In this document: positions 26,166 through 34,693 of the stretch, in pieces
How positions within the stretch are numbered: the first letter of the stretch is position 1
Layout of the letters: the number at the start of each line of letters is the position of its first letter
DNA from: CAZMGB01 sp964565775
GTDB taxonomy: Bacteria > Chloroflexota > Dehalococcoidia > DSTF01 > JALHUB01
Reading direction: 5' to 3'
Assembly (NCBI GenBank): GCA_964565775.1
Contig: CAZMGB010000003.1
Span: 156,885-220,884, forward strand
Length of the DNA stretch: 64,000 bases
The notes under the pieces: model-generated
Told to the model about the DNA's origin: nothing
The model's input: only the letters and a program-made list of their open reading frames with translations
The model's database searches: none
Made by a program: the position numbers and the translations under genes

Positions 26166-26398
26166 CTCTGCTTCGCCCATCGACCGCTCACCAGATCCTC
26201 GTGCACCGTCACCACCCGCCCGTCCTCCAGAGCGAGGCGCCAGTACAGGCGCGAGACCGGCCGCTCCCGCCACCACTCGTCGTCGATGCGCCAGACGTCC
26301 TGCACCTCAGCGACCCGCAAGCGCTCGCCTCGCAGCGTGACAGTGAGCGGCCTTCCCTCGGCGTCCGCCTCCACGGCGACGGGCCGCGGCTCCCTCAG
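26159..26398 (-). CDS. DUF6504-like small protein of the ImuB locus
   Basis: A frame of about 79 aa directly downstream of imuB. It reads REPRPVAVEADAEGRP, LRVAEVQDVWRIDDEWWRE and SRLYWRLALEDGRVVTVHED. This pattern (PRPVxV...DVW...WWR...YWRLxLEDG) matches the DUF6504 proteins often found next to imuB, as I recall the family. No ATG, GTG or TTG is in frame at the imuB stop. The candidates are CTG 26398, which overlaps the imuB stop, or GTG 26374. The role is unknown; the neighbourhood suggests a mutasome accessory. Confidence 0.65.
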   Translation of the reverse strand: MREPRPVAVEADAEGRPLTVTLRGERLRVAEVQDVWRIDDEWWRERPVSRLYWRLALEDGRVVTVHEDLVSGRWAKQSY

Positions 26399-27606
26399 GG
26401 GTCGTAGTCGATGAGGGCGAGCCGGCGCTCGGGTATGCGTGACCACGGCTCCATCTCCACTACCTGATACACGTGCGACTGCCCGAAGCGGGCGCGGAGC
26501 TGCCGCACCGCCTCCACGAGCTGCCGCCGCCGTCGCCCCTTCTCCGCGAAGAGGCCCGCCTGCTTCGCCACCTCCTGCGTGAGGCCGGAGAGCTCCAGCA
26601 CCAGCTCCTCGACGGGGCCGGGCGGGGGCGTCGCCCGCAGGACCGACCTCACTATGAACAACATCTGCTCCCGGTCCGCCGTCGCCTCCCGGAAAGTCAC
26701 GGCCCGCTCCCAGCTCCGGCCGTCGCTCAGGACGGCGCGCAGGTGCAGTCGCCGGGCCGCCCGCTGGCGCAATCGCGGGTGCAGGCGCGAGAGAAGCTGC
26801 CGGCCGGCGACGACAAGGGCCTCGATGCTGACGAGCGGTGTCAGAAAGCCGATGCGCTCGCTCAGCACCTCCTCGGGCTGTCGCGGCCGCAGGGGCTCGC
26901 GGTCGATGCCGCGGGCCAGCTCCCACAGCCGCCTGCCCTCGCCGCCGAACTGGGCCTGCACCGGCCCCAGCGACAGCGCCGCCAGGTCGGCCATCGTCCG
27001 CAGGGCGTACAGGTCGAGCCGCCGCAGCGTCTCGGACGACGCGGGCAGGAGGGAGACGTCGAGGGGCGCCAGGAACTTTCGCTCCTGGCCCAGGGGCACG
27101 GCCGTCACCTCACCCGGCGCGCTGACGGCGGCGGCCGCCCAGGCGGGGAACTTACCTTCGGCGATGCCGACGCTCGCCTCCAGGCCCACGCCGTCGCGCA
27201 CGGCCTGCCTGCCGGACAGGCAGGCCCGCACCAGCGCCTCGCCCAGGGCCATCTCGTCCTCGTAGTGGCCCTGAAGGCCGTCGACGCCAACGTAGGCTAC
27301 GCCGAGATCGCCCGCCTCGACGAGAGGGCTTATGCCGACGAGGGTGCGCAGGAAGGCCTCCGACGCTTCGTGATAGCGGACGGGGTCGGGCGGCAGGAAG
27401 ACGGCGTCGCGGCAGAGGCCGAGTGCCACGCGCACGGGCATGCCGACCTGCACGCCCTGAGCCTCCACCTCCGGCGAGCAGTCCAGCACCGCCTTCCGCC
27501 CGTCGGCCGCCTCACCAATGACCACCGCTCGCCCACGTGAGGCCCGGCCCGAAGCGAGCTCGACGGCGAGTGGGAAACGGGGGATGAAGACACAGGCGAT
27601 GCGCAC
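26395..27606 (-). CDS. imuB: ImuB, catalytically inactive Y-family polymerase-like protein
   Basis: A 403-aa Y-family homologue starting at GTG 27606. The active Pol IV motif (D-x-D-x-FFAxVE) is replaced by ACVFIPRFPLAVEL with no Asp, and the SLDE motif by GDLGVAYVGVDGL. It therefore lacks the metal ligands, as expected for ImuB, which bridges the beta clamp and DnaE2. A fingers/thumb region (SVGIAEGKFPAWAAA) and a little-finger domain follow. The C-terminus is shorter than in longer ImuB proteins. Its promoter contains a perfect LexA-type box, so it should be SOS-induced. Confidence 0.9.
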   Translation of the reverse strand: MRIACVFIPRFPLAVELASGRASRGRAVVIGEAADGRKAVLDCSPEVEAQGVQVGMPVRVALGLCRDAVFLPPDPVRYHEASEAFLRTLVGISPLVEAGDLGVAYVGVDGLQGHYEDEMALGEALVRACLSGRQAVRDGVGLEASVGIAEGKFPAWAAAAVSAPGEVTAVPLGQERKFLAPLDVSLLPASSETLRRLDLYALRTMADLAALSLGPVQAQFGGEGRRLWELARGIDREPLRPRQPEEVLSERIGFLTPLVSIEALVVAGRQLLSRLHPRLRQRAARRLHLRAVLSDGRSWERAVTFREATADREQMLFIVRSVLRATPPPGPVEELVLELSGLTQEVAKQAGLFAEKGRRRRQLVEAVRQLRARFGQSHVYQVVEMEPWSRIPERRLALIDYDP

Positions 27607-27647
27607 AGGCGTCTCCAGGATGCGGCGGGGAGCGTAGTCACAGTCTA

Positions 27648-27671
27648 ACAGAACAGATGTTCTTCTGTCAA
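27648..27671 (-). promoter_or_regulatory. imuB promoter with LexA (SOS) operator
   Basis: On the minus strand TTGACA (27671-27666) is a perfect -35, and a TAGACT-like -10 lies 18 bases further on. The palindrome GAACAGATGTTC (27651-27662) sits in the spacer. GAAC-N4-GTTC is the LexA box of Gram-positive and related bacteria. Binding there would block RNA polymerase. Confidence 0.8.
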
Positions 27672-27709
27672 TAGGGGGTGCGGCCAGGAGTCGGTCACTT
27701 TCCTGGCGA

Positions 27710-28273
27710 TTATCTCTTCCCTCGGCGCTCCAGTTCGAGGAGCAGTCGCTTCCGCTCCAGACCGCCGCCGTAGCCGCCCAGCGTGCCGTCGGAGGCGAGC
27801 ACGCGGTGGCAGGGGACGATGATTGGCACGGGGTTGTGCCCCACCGCCTGTCCGACGGCCCGCGGCCCCCTCGGCCGGCCGACCTCCGCAGCGAGGCTTG
27901 CGTAGGTCGTCGTGGCGCCGTACGGCACCAGCTCGAGCCGGCGCAGCACCAGGCGCCGGAACTCGGTGGTCAGGCGCAGGTCCGTCATCAGATCGAAGGC
28001 CCGGCGCTTGCCCAGGAAGTACTCGTCGAGCTGGCGCCGCACCTCGGCGGTCTCGCCCCGCGCCGGGCAGATGCGAGGCCCCAGTGCCGCCGCCACCTCC
28101 TCCAGAACCTCTTCGTCATGCTCCGGGAACGCAAGGGCGCAGACGCCTGCATCGCTCGTGACGACGGTGAGCAGCCCGATCGGCGTCGGCTGGCGCCAGT
28201 ACCAGGCATCGACCAGGCCTTCTTTCGCCGCGGCGGCGGTGGCTCTCTCCAGCGCCTCCAGCACCTTTCTCAC
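27710..28273 (-). CDS. ogt: Methylated-DNA-[protein]-cysteine S-methyltransferase
   Basis: A 187-aa DNA repair protein that moves the methyl group from O6-methylguanine to its own Cys. The acceptor is in IIVPCHRVLASDG (Cys155), preceded by GQAVGHNPVP and followed by GGYGGGLERK, all hallmarks of the Ogt/MGMT C-terminal domain. The N-terminal domain has PIGLLTVVTSDAGVCAL. Its start overlaps the stop of the 75-aa gene by 4 bases. Together with the upstream sigma factor it forms a short operon. Confidence 0.92.
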   Translation of the reverse strand: MRKVLEALERATAAAAKEGLVDAWYWRQPTPIGLLTVVTSDAGVCALAFPEHDEEVLEEVAAALGPRICPARGETAEVRRQLDEYFLGKRRAFDLMTDLRLTTEFRRLVLRRLELVPYGATTTYASLAAEVGRPRGPRAVGQAVGHNPVPIIVPCHRVLASDGTLGGYGGGLERKRLLLELERRGKR

Positions 28274-28497
28274 CTCTCTGCCTCCCTCACTCCACCGACG
28301 CCCGCTCGGACCCGCGCTCGCTCAGCGGGCTCCAGCGCCGAGCCGTCGGTCAAGTCGAGCACCGCCTCGGCGAATGCGGCCGGCACCGGCTGACGCGGCT
28401 CCGTCGCCTCCACCAGCCGGTCGAGCCACTCGCTTCCGGCCAGCCAGCTCCGGAGGTAGCGGAACTCTTCCTCTTTGCCGGGCGTTATCTTAAGCAT
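28270..28497 (-). CDS. Unknown 75-aa protein between sigma factor and ogt
   Basis: The frame has a clear GAGGAG site seven bases before ATG 28497 and overlaps ogt, so it is probably translated. The sequence begins MLKITPGKEEEFRYLRSWL, is acidic overall, and has no Cys, no zinc motif and no membrane segment. It is therefore not a typical ZAS or membrane anti-sigma factor. Its position directly after an ECF sigma gene (52 bases) makes a regulatory partner conceivable, but I do not recognise the family. Confidence 0.6.
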   Translation of the reverse strand: MLKITPGKEEEFRYLRSWLAGSEWLDRLVEATEPRQPVPAAFAEAVLDLTDGSALEPAERARVRAGVGGVREAER

Positions 28498-28548
28498 TGG
28501 TCTCCTCGCGTTGGTCCAGTCGATTCTCCAGCGGCACCCGCGTCCTTC

Positions 28549-29013
28549 TCACCCGAGCGCCTTTCGCAGCCGCCGGATGCCCGCCGACACCCGCGCCCTC
28601 GCCGCCACCTCCGAGCACCCCAGCCGACGCGCGATCTCAACGTACGGCATGTCATCGATGTAGCGCGCCACGATCGCTTCCCGTTCGCGGGGGGTGAGTG
28701 GAGCGACCAGCGGCTCGATGGAGTAGCCGCCGCCTGACTCCGCAGCGATGGCGGCAGCCTGCTCGAGAGGCACCCCGTGCGGTCGCCGCGCCGAGCGTCT
28801 CGCCGCGTCGCGCGCGACGGACGTGGCCACCGCGAAGAGCCAGGATCTGAGATTCGTGGCCCTCTCCAACCCGCGATAGCTTCGGAGGGCCTTCAAGGCC
28901 ATCTCCTGGAAGAGGTCCTCCGCCTCCGAACGGTCGAGGCGGCGCAAGTAGCGCAGCAGCGCCGCTCCGTGCTGCTCGATCAGGGGGCCGAAGGGCGGAA
29001 GATCGCTCCTCAT
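28549..29013 (-). CDS. ECF-type RNA polymerase sigma factor
   Basis: About 154 aa from ATG 29013; an in-frame extension to 29190 looks non-coding. Region 2 is EQHGAALLRYLRRLD, DLFQEMALKALRSYRG and LRSWLFAVATSVARDAARR. Region 4 is LTPREREAIVARYIDDMPY with the helix-turn-helix EIARRLGCSEVAARARVSAG. No C-terminal extension is present. It heads an operon with a 75-aa protein and ogt, so it may direct a DNA-alkylation response. No anti-sigma gene of known type is adjacent. Confidence 0.87.
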   Translation of the reverse strand: MRSDLPPFGPLIEQHGAALLRYLRRLDRSEAEDLFQEMALKALRSYRGLERATNLRSWLFAVATSVARDAARRSARRPHGVPLEQAAAIAAESGGGYSIEPLVAPLTPREREAIVARYIDDMPYVEIARRLGCSEVAARARVSAGIRRLRKALG

Positions 29014-29337
29014 ACCTCTTATAACGAGATCGCGAGAGCCGATGTGAGGTCTGGACTGCTCTCGGACGAGGACAGGGTACGTTGAGGAGGGACGCCGCGT
29101 CCAGCCGGAGCCTGCGAGCGGCCCGGCCGCGATCTGAAGCTGTTGTAATAGGCTCCGGCGCTCGTCGTTATCAGAGTAGGCTTCGCGCACCCGAGCGCAT
29201 CAGCCACTCGTTTGGGAAATGAGGTCTTCACAGGCGTGCTAACATGTCGCAAAATAGGTGCTACCGGCAGTCGCCGGCCGCTGGTCTTTCCTCGAGGCGG
29301 CCACGAGTGACCAGCGGCGAATGGGAGGGATACAGCC
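29014..29337. other. 324-base gap between divergent genes
   Basis: No gene is supported here. The minus-strand frame to 29190 has poor coding character. GTTATAAGAGG just before the sigma gene could hold a -10-like box. GGGAGGG (about 29322) serves the 118-aa gene. Confidence 0.4.
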
Positions 29338-29694
29338 ATGCCTGCTCAACCGCATGTCCACGAATCTGCCTTCGACGAACTCCTGAGCAACATAAGGCAC
29401 GATCCCCTTGACCCTCAGACGGGTGAGCGCGTACGGCACGCTGTGGAAGCCGGCTGCCCGACGGTTGACGTCGCCAGAGCCGTGTACGTCGGACTGGAAG
29501 GCGTCCTCGCCACCTACTGGGTGGCACTGCAGGAAGGAAGGCTACAGGACAACGACGACGACTTCTACAGGGTAGTCGGGATGCGCAGATTCGTCAGGAC
29601 GTGTCACGAAGACAAGGACCGGCTGCTGAAGTTCCTGGAGAAGGACGCCGACTTCTTCGAGATGCTGGGCCGGATGACCTCCTGGACATACTAG
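29338..29694 (+). CDS. Unknown 118-aa soluble protein
   Basis: The ATG at 29338 follows GGGAGGG by 8 bases. The protein has no signal peptide or membrane segment and is probably all helical. It contains GCPTVDVARAVYVGLEGVLA, an acidic QDNDDDFYRVVGMRRF segment and a C-terminal FLEKDADFFEMLGRM. Codon use is normal for the window. No family is recognised. Single-gene context between the sigma operon and an aminotransferase gives no hint of function. Confidence 0.6.
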   Translation: MPAQPHVHESAFDELLSNIRHDPLDPQTGERVRHAVEAGCPTVDVARAVYVGLEGVLATYWVALQEGRLQDNDDDFYRVVGMRRFVRTCHEDKDRLLKFLEKDADFFEMLGRMTSWTY

Positions 29695-29792
29695 CCCTTC
29701 TCCCCGTCCGCCTCTCAGGCCACGCACAGATCACTCCAGCGACATCGACAACGAGGACTGTGCGCTGCTCAACGCGGTGAGGAAGTCGATCG

Positions 29793-29820
29793 CGGGCGGG
29801 GGCAGAGCCCCGCCCCTACG
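29793..29820. repeat. Short palindromic element (GTAGGGGC family)
   Basis: GGGCGGGGGCAGAGCCCCGC followed by CCCTACG forms a GC hairpin ending in CCCTACG. On the other strand it starts CGTAGGGGC, like the elements at 59.7 and 60.6 kb. Confidence 0.55.
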
Positions 29821-29835
29821 GCTGAAACGGCGGCG

Positions 29836-31083
29836 CTAGCCGCCGAAGCGCTCCTTCACGGACTTGAAAGCCACCTCAGTGACATCCAGCGCCTCGTCGA
29901 TGTCGTCCTCTTTGTGAGCCGCCGAGAGGAACCAGTTGTGGTGCGGGTTGAAGAAGACGCCGCGCCGCGCGCACTCGCCGGCGAAGACCCGGCTCCTCTC
30001 GAACCCCGGGTCGCCCACGAACGTCATGAACGGGAGCGCCGGCGGACCCGACTGGTAGATCGCCAGACCCAACGACCGCGCTTGCTGGTCTAGCCCCTCG
30101 CGGAGGCGCCTGCCCATCGCGTCCATCTGCTCGATGCCGCCCTCGTCCCGCAGCGTCTCGATCGTGGCGATGGCGGCAGCCATGGGAACGTAGGCCGTCC
30201 AGAAGGAGCCCGTGAAGAAGACCTGCTCCGCCGCCGACCGCAGGAACTCGCGGCCGAGGCCCGCCGAGAGGGCGTAGCCATTGGCGATGGCCTTACAGTA
30301 GCAGGTGATGTCCGGCTGCACCCCGAAGTACTCGCCGGAACCTGACAGGTGGAGACGGAAGCCGGCCCGCACGTCGTCGAAGATGAAGACGATGCCCTCC
30401 TCGTCGCAGAGCGTGCGGACGCTCTTCAGGAAGCCGGGCGCCGGCATCTCCGAGTCGTGGAACGCCTCGTGGCGGAACGGCGTTAGGATGATTCCCGCGA
30501 CCTCTCCTCGATGCTCGCCAACGACCCGCCTCAAGTCGTCGAGATCGTTGTAGGTGAACGTGAGGACGTCCGCCTTCTGCGCTGGGGGAATGCCGGCGTT
30601 CCCGGGCGTACACCAGGAGCCGACGCCATGGTAGGTGCCAGCCGCCATCACTATCTTCGGCCGGCCGGTATGGGCGCGCGCGACGGCCAGCGACCAGGTC
30701 GTCGCATCGGAGCCGTTCTTGGCGAAGACGGCCCAATCGGCGAAGGGTGTGATGCCGACGAGGAGCTCCGCCAGCTCCACCCACACCTCACCGGGGAGGT
30801 TCAGGCAGTCGGCCTTTTCGGCCTGTGCCCGCGCCGCCGCCTCGACGCGCGGGTGGCGGTAGCCCAGCACCATCGGCCCGTAGGCACACATGAAGTCGAT
30901 GTATTCGTTGCCGTCGACGTCCCAGAAGCGGCAGCCCTCAGCGCGGGCGAGGAAGCTGGGGAACTCGCCCGGCGTCAGTAGCTTGGGGCTCTGGTGGCCG
31001 TAGATGCCATGAGGCACAACCTTCTCGGCGCGGGCGATCAGGGCTTCGCTGCGGCTAAATACGTGGAGCTGTTTGCTCAGCAT
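29836..31083 (-). CDS. Class III aminotransferase / glutamate-1-semialdehyde aminomutase-like
   Basis: A 415-aa PLP enzyme. ATG 31083 is chosen because GGAGGT lies 6 bases upstream; GTG 31089 would leave no spacing. RFWDVDGNEYIDFMCAYGP is the usual N-terminal motif, FAKNGSDATTWSLAVAR binds the PLP phosphate, and FIFDDVRAGFR holds the Asp that pairs with the PLP nitrogen. CYCKAIANGYALSAGLG carries the Schiff-base Lys. It resembles HemL, but no other heme genes are nearby, so a transaminase or aminomutase with another substrate is as likely. Confidence 0.87.
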   Translation of the reverse strand: MLSKQLHVFSRSEALIARAEKVVPHGIYGHQSPKLLTPGEFPSFLARAEGCRFWDVDGNEYIDFMCAYGPMVLGYRHPRVEAAARAQAEKADCLNLPGEVWVELAELLVGITPFADWAVFAKNGSDATTWSLAVARAHTGRPKIVMAAGTYHGVGSWCTPGNAGIPPAQKADVLTFTYNDLDDLRRVVGEHRGEVAGIILTPFRHEAFHDSEMPAPGFLKSVRTLCDEEGIVFIFDDVRAGFRLHLSGSGEYFGVQPDITCYCKAIANGYALSAGLGREFLRSAAEQVFFTGSFWTAYVPMAAAIATIETLRDEGGIEQMDAMGRRLREGLDQQARSLGLAIYQSGPPALPFMTFVGDPGFERSRVFAGECARRGVFFNPHHNWFLSAAHKEDDIDEALDVTEVAFKSVKERFGG

Positions 31084-31327
31084 GGACACACCTCCAAGTC
31101 AAGCTCACGAACTGAGCAGCCCCTCCGCAGACTCCTGCGGGACGGGCACGGACGGAAATGGAGCCCGCCTAGAGAGGGATGCCCGGACGGGCACGCCTGC
31201 GCCGACTCCGGATAACTAGCACTGTAGACGCGTTGGGCACGCCTGTCAATCCGCCCGCTTCCCACCGAGCCGTGCCAGTACCGCTCAGTCGCGCCGTTCG
31301 ACGGCGTCGCGGCTGGGCGTCACGACT

Positions 31328-31356
31328 TTGACCGTCGGGCAGGCGGGCCATAAAAT
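31328..31356 (+). promoter_or_regulatory. Sigma-70-type promoter before the FtsX-like gene
   Basis: TTGACC (31328-31333), 17 bases and TAAAAT (31351-31356) fall in the 356-base gap 31084-31439. The rest of that gap shows nothing recognisable except AAGGAGA at 31413-31419, which lies unusually far (20 bases) from the ATG. Confidence 0.55.
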
Positions 31357-31439
31357 GGTACGAGCGTCTTTCAGCCGACCCGCTCCGCTAGCGACACGGC
31401 ACCGACCAGCTATAAGGAGATCGCAACCGCGGCCCATCC

Positions 31440-34418
31440 ATGAACAGCCTCTTCGGCCTCTCGATGAACGTCATCATGGTCGCGATGCTCGTGCTGCTGG
31501 GCATCAGCCTCAGCACCGTCGTCTTCGTCGCGCTGCGCAACCGCCTCCTCTTCATCATCGGGCTGCGCAACATCCCCAGACGCGTCGCCCAGACCGTGCT
31601 CATCATCATCGGCCTCATGCTCAGCACTCTCATAATCTCCGCCGCCTTCACCACCGGCGACACCGTCGATCACAGCATCACCAGCTATGTCTACCAGAGG
31701 GCGGGCTCCGTGGACGAAACCATCCAGTTTGAGAGTGGGGACAGTGGCTTCGCATCGTCGGACGTCAGTATACCGATGTCGGTGGTGCAAGAGCTGGAGA
31801 CGGCCCTGGCCGGCGACCCGGAGATCGACGGCATCGGCGCCATCCTGACGGAGCAAGTGCCGCTCGTGAACCCAAAGACCCGCCAGAGCGCCCCCTCGGT
31901 CAACTTCGTCGGCGCCGACCCGACGCGGCTCAAGGGCTTCCCCGACATCGAGAACCTGCAGGGCAAACAGCTTGACCTGGGCAGCCTCGCAGCCAATCAG
32001 ATGTACGTCAACGAGGACGCCGCCAAGGAGGTCGACGCCCATCCCGGCGAGACGCTCACGGTCTACTACCAGAACCAGCCCCTGGAGTTCGAGGTAGTCG
32101 ACATCGTCAAGACGCGCGCCCTGACGGGCGGCTTCGGCACTGAGAACGACAAGGGAATGGTCACCCGTCTCGATACCCTCCAGAAGCTGTTCCACCGCGA
32201 GGGGGAGGTCGACTTCATCGGTATCTCCAACCGGGGCGGCGTCCGCAGCGGGCTCGCGCTCAGCGACAGCGTGACGGCCAAGGTAGAGGCGGTCATCAAA
32301 GAAAAGGGGCTTAACCTGTCGGTTGACCCCTGGAAGAAGGACGGCGTGAACACAGCCGAACAGATAGGCAACGGCATCATGACCTTCTTCCTGGTCATGG
32401 GGCTGTTCTCCATCGCCGCAGGGATCCTGCTCATCATCATGATCTTCGTGATGCTGGCTGCGGAACGGAAGACGGAGATGGGCATAAGCCGCGCCGTCGG
32501 CACGAAGAGGCGCCAGTTGATCCAGACATTCATGTCGGAGGGCATGGGCTACAACATGATGTCCGCCCTGGTCGGTGTTGGCCTGGGCGTCCTTGTGTCG
32601 CTGGTGCTGACCGGCATCATGGCCGCGATCTTCGGGCAGTTCTTCTCCATCTCGCCCTACGTGACAGGACGCAGCCTCATCATCTCCTACTCCCTTGGCG
32701 TCGCCCTCACCTTCCTGACGGTAGTCTTCTCCTCGTGGCGCGTCAGCAACCTGAACATCGTGCGGGCGATCCGCGACATACCGGAGCCGCCGTCGCGCCC
32801 GCGACGGCGCTCCCTCATCATCGGCATCATCGTAGTGGCGTTCGGCGCGCTGCTGATACTGACGGGCGCGTCCTCCCGCCTCCAGTTCCCGTACGCTCTG
32901 GGCGTCTCCCTGGTATTCTTCGGCTCCGCCGTCGCTCTACGCTATCTGGGCGTACCAGAGCGACCGCTGTTCACCGTTACCGGCCTGGTTCTCCTCGTCT
33001 TCTGGCTGCTGGGAGCGGGTGCGCGTATCCCGCCGAAGCTGCATGGGGATGTCGAGATGTTCTTCCTCAGCGGCATCGTCATGGTGGCGGCCGCCGTCTT
33101 CGTCATCGTCTACAACGCCCAACTGCTCCTCACCCTGGTCCTCCGCGGCGGAGCGCGGCTCGGGCGCATCCTGCCTGCGGTGAAGACGGCCATCGCCTAC
33201 CCCCTGGCGAGCAAGTTCCGGACGGGCATGACGATGGCGATGATCTCTCTTGTGGTCTTCGCTCTCACGATGATGTCGACCATGAACGCCAACTACAGTC
33301 AGCTCTTCCTCAGCGAGTCCGCCCGCGGCGGCTGGGACATCCGCGTGGACGAGAACCCCAACAACCCCATCAAAGACCTGCGCAAGGCCCTCGACGAGGA
33401 GGGGTCTGTGGACACGAGCCAGTTCCTCGCCGTGGGTAAGCTGGGCTGGGCGCGGCCCACTGCCACCGACATGAGACAAGGCCCCGACAAGGGATTCCAG
33501 GACTATCTGGTCCGCGGCGCTGACGACGACTTCCTGGCACGGAGCAACATCCCCCTCCAGAGCAGAGCCACCGGCTTCAAGGACGACCGGGCGGTCTGGG
33601 AGGCGATGCGCTCCAACCCTAACCTGGCGGTCATCGACGCTTTCGCTCTCGGGGGCGGTGGCTTCCAGATCGGACCAGAGGCCTTTACCCTCGAGGGTAT
33701 CGAGCCGGACCAGAAGGTGTTCGATCCCGTTTCTGTAGAGATACGCGATCGCGCCACCGGTAAGACGGGCACCGTGCAGATCATCGGCGTCATGGAGTTT
33801 GGAGCGAGCACCACCTTCTTCGGCGTCATCGCGCCCGAGAAGTTCGTCGACGACGTGTTCGGCGGGCCCCAGTTCTCCACCGACTTCATCGAGCTGGCCG
33901 ACCCGAGCACCGCCGACCGTACGGCCAAAGCCATCGAGGCGGCCCTCTTCACGAGGGGAGCTCAGGCCAGCTCCATCAAGTCCGACATCGAGAAGAACAA
34001 CCGCCTCTTCCAGAGCTTCTTCTATGTACTGCAGGCGTTCATGGGCCTGGGTCTCGTGGTGGGCATCGCCGCCGTCGGCGTCATCGCCTTCCGAACGGTG
34101 GTCGAGCGGCGCCAGCAGATCGGCATGCTGCGGGCCATCGGCTACACCAGGGGCGCCGTCGCCCTGAGCTTCCTCATGGAGTCGTCCTTCGTGACGATAA
34201 TGGGAATCCTTTCCGGGCTGGGCCTCGCCATCGCCCTGGCCTACTTCCTTGTCACGAGCGACGAGCTCTCGAACACGGGGATCAGCAGCTTCTACATACC
34301 GTGGGTGCAGATCTCGTTCATCGCCATCTTTGCCTACGTGGCGTCGCTGGTGATGACCTGGATCCCCTCGCGCCAGGCCGCGGGCATCCCCATCGCCGCG
34401 GCGCTCCGCTACGAGTAA
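31440..34418 (+). CDS. ABC transporter permease with duplicated FtsX-like domains
   Basis: A 992-aa membrane protein of the MacB/LolC type. TM1 and a second hydrophobic stretch lie at the N-terminus, followed by GLRNIPRRVAQTVLIIIGLM, a large extracytoplasmic domain and the first FtsX domain (three TMs, about residues 310-440, with ERKTEMGISRAVGTKRRQLI). After a central block of TMs a second unit repeats NYSQLFLS..., a periplasmic domain and the last FtsX domain (ERRQQIGMLRAIGYTRGAV). Such proteins need a separate ATPase for lipoprotein or lipid work; none is next to it. The best ribosome-binding site is 20 bases from the start. Confidence 0.88.
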   Translation: MNSLFGLSMNVIMVAMLVLLGISLSTVVFVALRNRLLFIIGLRNIPRRVAQTVLIIIGLMLSTLIISAAFTTGDTVDHSITSYVYQRAGSVDETIQFESGDSGFASSDVSIPMSVVQELETALAGDPEIDGIGAILTEQVPLVNPKTRQSAPSVNFVGADPTRLKGFPDIENLQGKQLDLGSLAANQMYVNEDAAKEVDAHPGETLTVYYQNQPLEFEVVDIVKTRALTGGFGTENDKGMVTRLDTLQKLFHREGEVDFIGISNRGGVRSGLALSDSVTAKVEAVIKEKGLNLSVDPWKKDGVNTAEQIGNGIMTFFLVMGLFSIAAGILLIIMIFVMLAAERKTEMGISRAVGTKRRQLIQTFMSEGMGYNMMSALVGVGLGVLVSLVLTGIMAAIFGQFFSISPYVTGRSLIISYSLGVALTFLTVVFSSWRVSNLNIVRAIRDIPEPPSRPRRRSLIIGIIVVAFGALLILTGASSRLQFPYALGVSLVFFGSAVALRYLGVPERPLFTVTGLVLLVFWLLGAGARIPPKLHGDVEMFFLSGIVMVAAAVFVIVYNAQLLLTLVLRGGARLGRILPAVKTAIAYPLASKFRTGMTMAMISLVVFALTMMSTMNANYSQLFLSESARGGWDIRVDENPNNPIKDLRKALDEEGSVDTSQFLAVGKLGWARPTATDMRQGPDKGFQDYLVRGADDDFLARSNIPLQSRATGFKDDRAVWEAMRSNPNLAVIDAFALGGGGFQIGPEAFTLEGIEPDQKVFDPVSVEIRDRATGKTGTVQIIGVMEFGASTTFFGVIAPEKFVDDVFGGPQFSTDFIELADPSTADRTAKAIEAALFTRGAQASSIKSDIEKNNRLFQSFFYVLQAFMGLGLVVGIAAVGVIAFRTVVERRQQIGMLRAIGYTRGAVALSFLMESSFVTIMGILSGLGLAIALAYFLVTSDELSNTGISSFYIPWVQISFIAIFAYVASLVMTWIPSRQAAGIPIAAALRYE

Positions 34419-34422
34419 GGTG

Positions 34423-34632
34423 ATGAGCATCACCTTCGACGACATCGGCCCCGAGCGCATTCACCAGTTCTACGACCCCGGCGGCGGCATGAGGGCGGCG
34501 CCGGTCAAAGATACGACGGTCTTCCTGTTCTCCGGCGGCGGCGTCAACGTGGTGCTGGAGTCGGAGGCGGCTGAGGCGCGCCGCTACGTCGGCCAGCGAA
34601 AGAACCGGGGAAAGGTGCTTCCTGTTCCCTGA
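34423..34632 (+). CDS. Possible 69-aa protein
   Basis: GTG ATG at 34420-34425 follows the permease stop by one base, which allows coupled translation. The product (ITFDDIGPERIHQFYDPGGG, then TTVFLFSGGGVNVVLESEA) is soluble and unrelated to anything I recognise. It could be a small accessory of the permease or a chance frame. Codon bias is compatible with coding. Confidence 0.4.
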   Translation: MSITFDDIGPERIHQFYDPGGGMRAAPVKDTTVFLFSGGGVNVVLESEAAEARRYVGQRKNRGKVLPVP

Positions 34633-34693
34633 CCGGCGAGGCAACAGATACGATTGACGGGGTCAGCGCCCGGCGTCCACGGGAGGAGACAGC

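Noticed and set aside
26395..27606. Second active DNA polymerase IV
   Set aside because: The catalytic Asp and Glu motifs are missing and the context is dnaE2, so ImuB is the better call.
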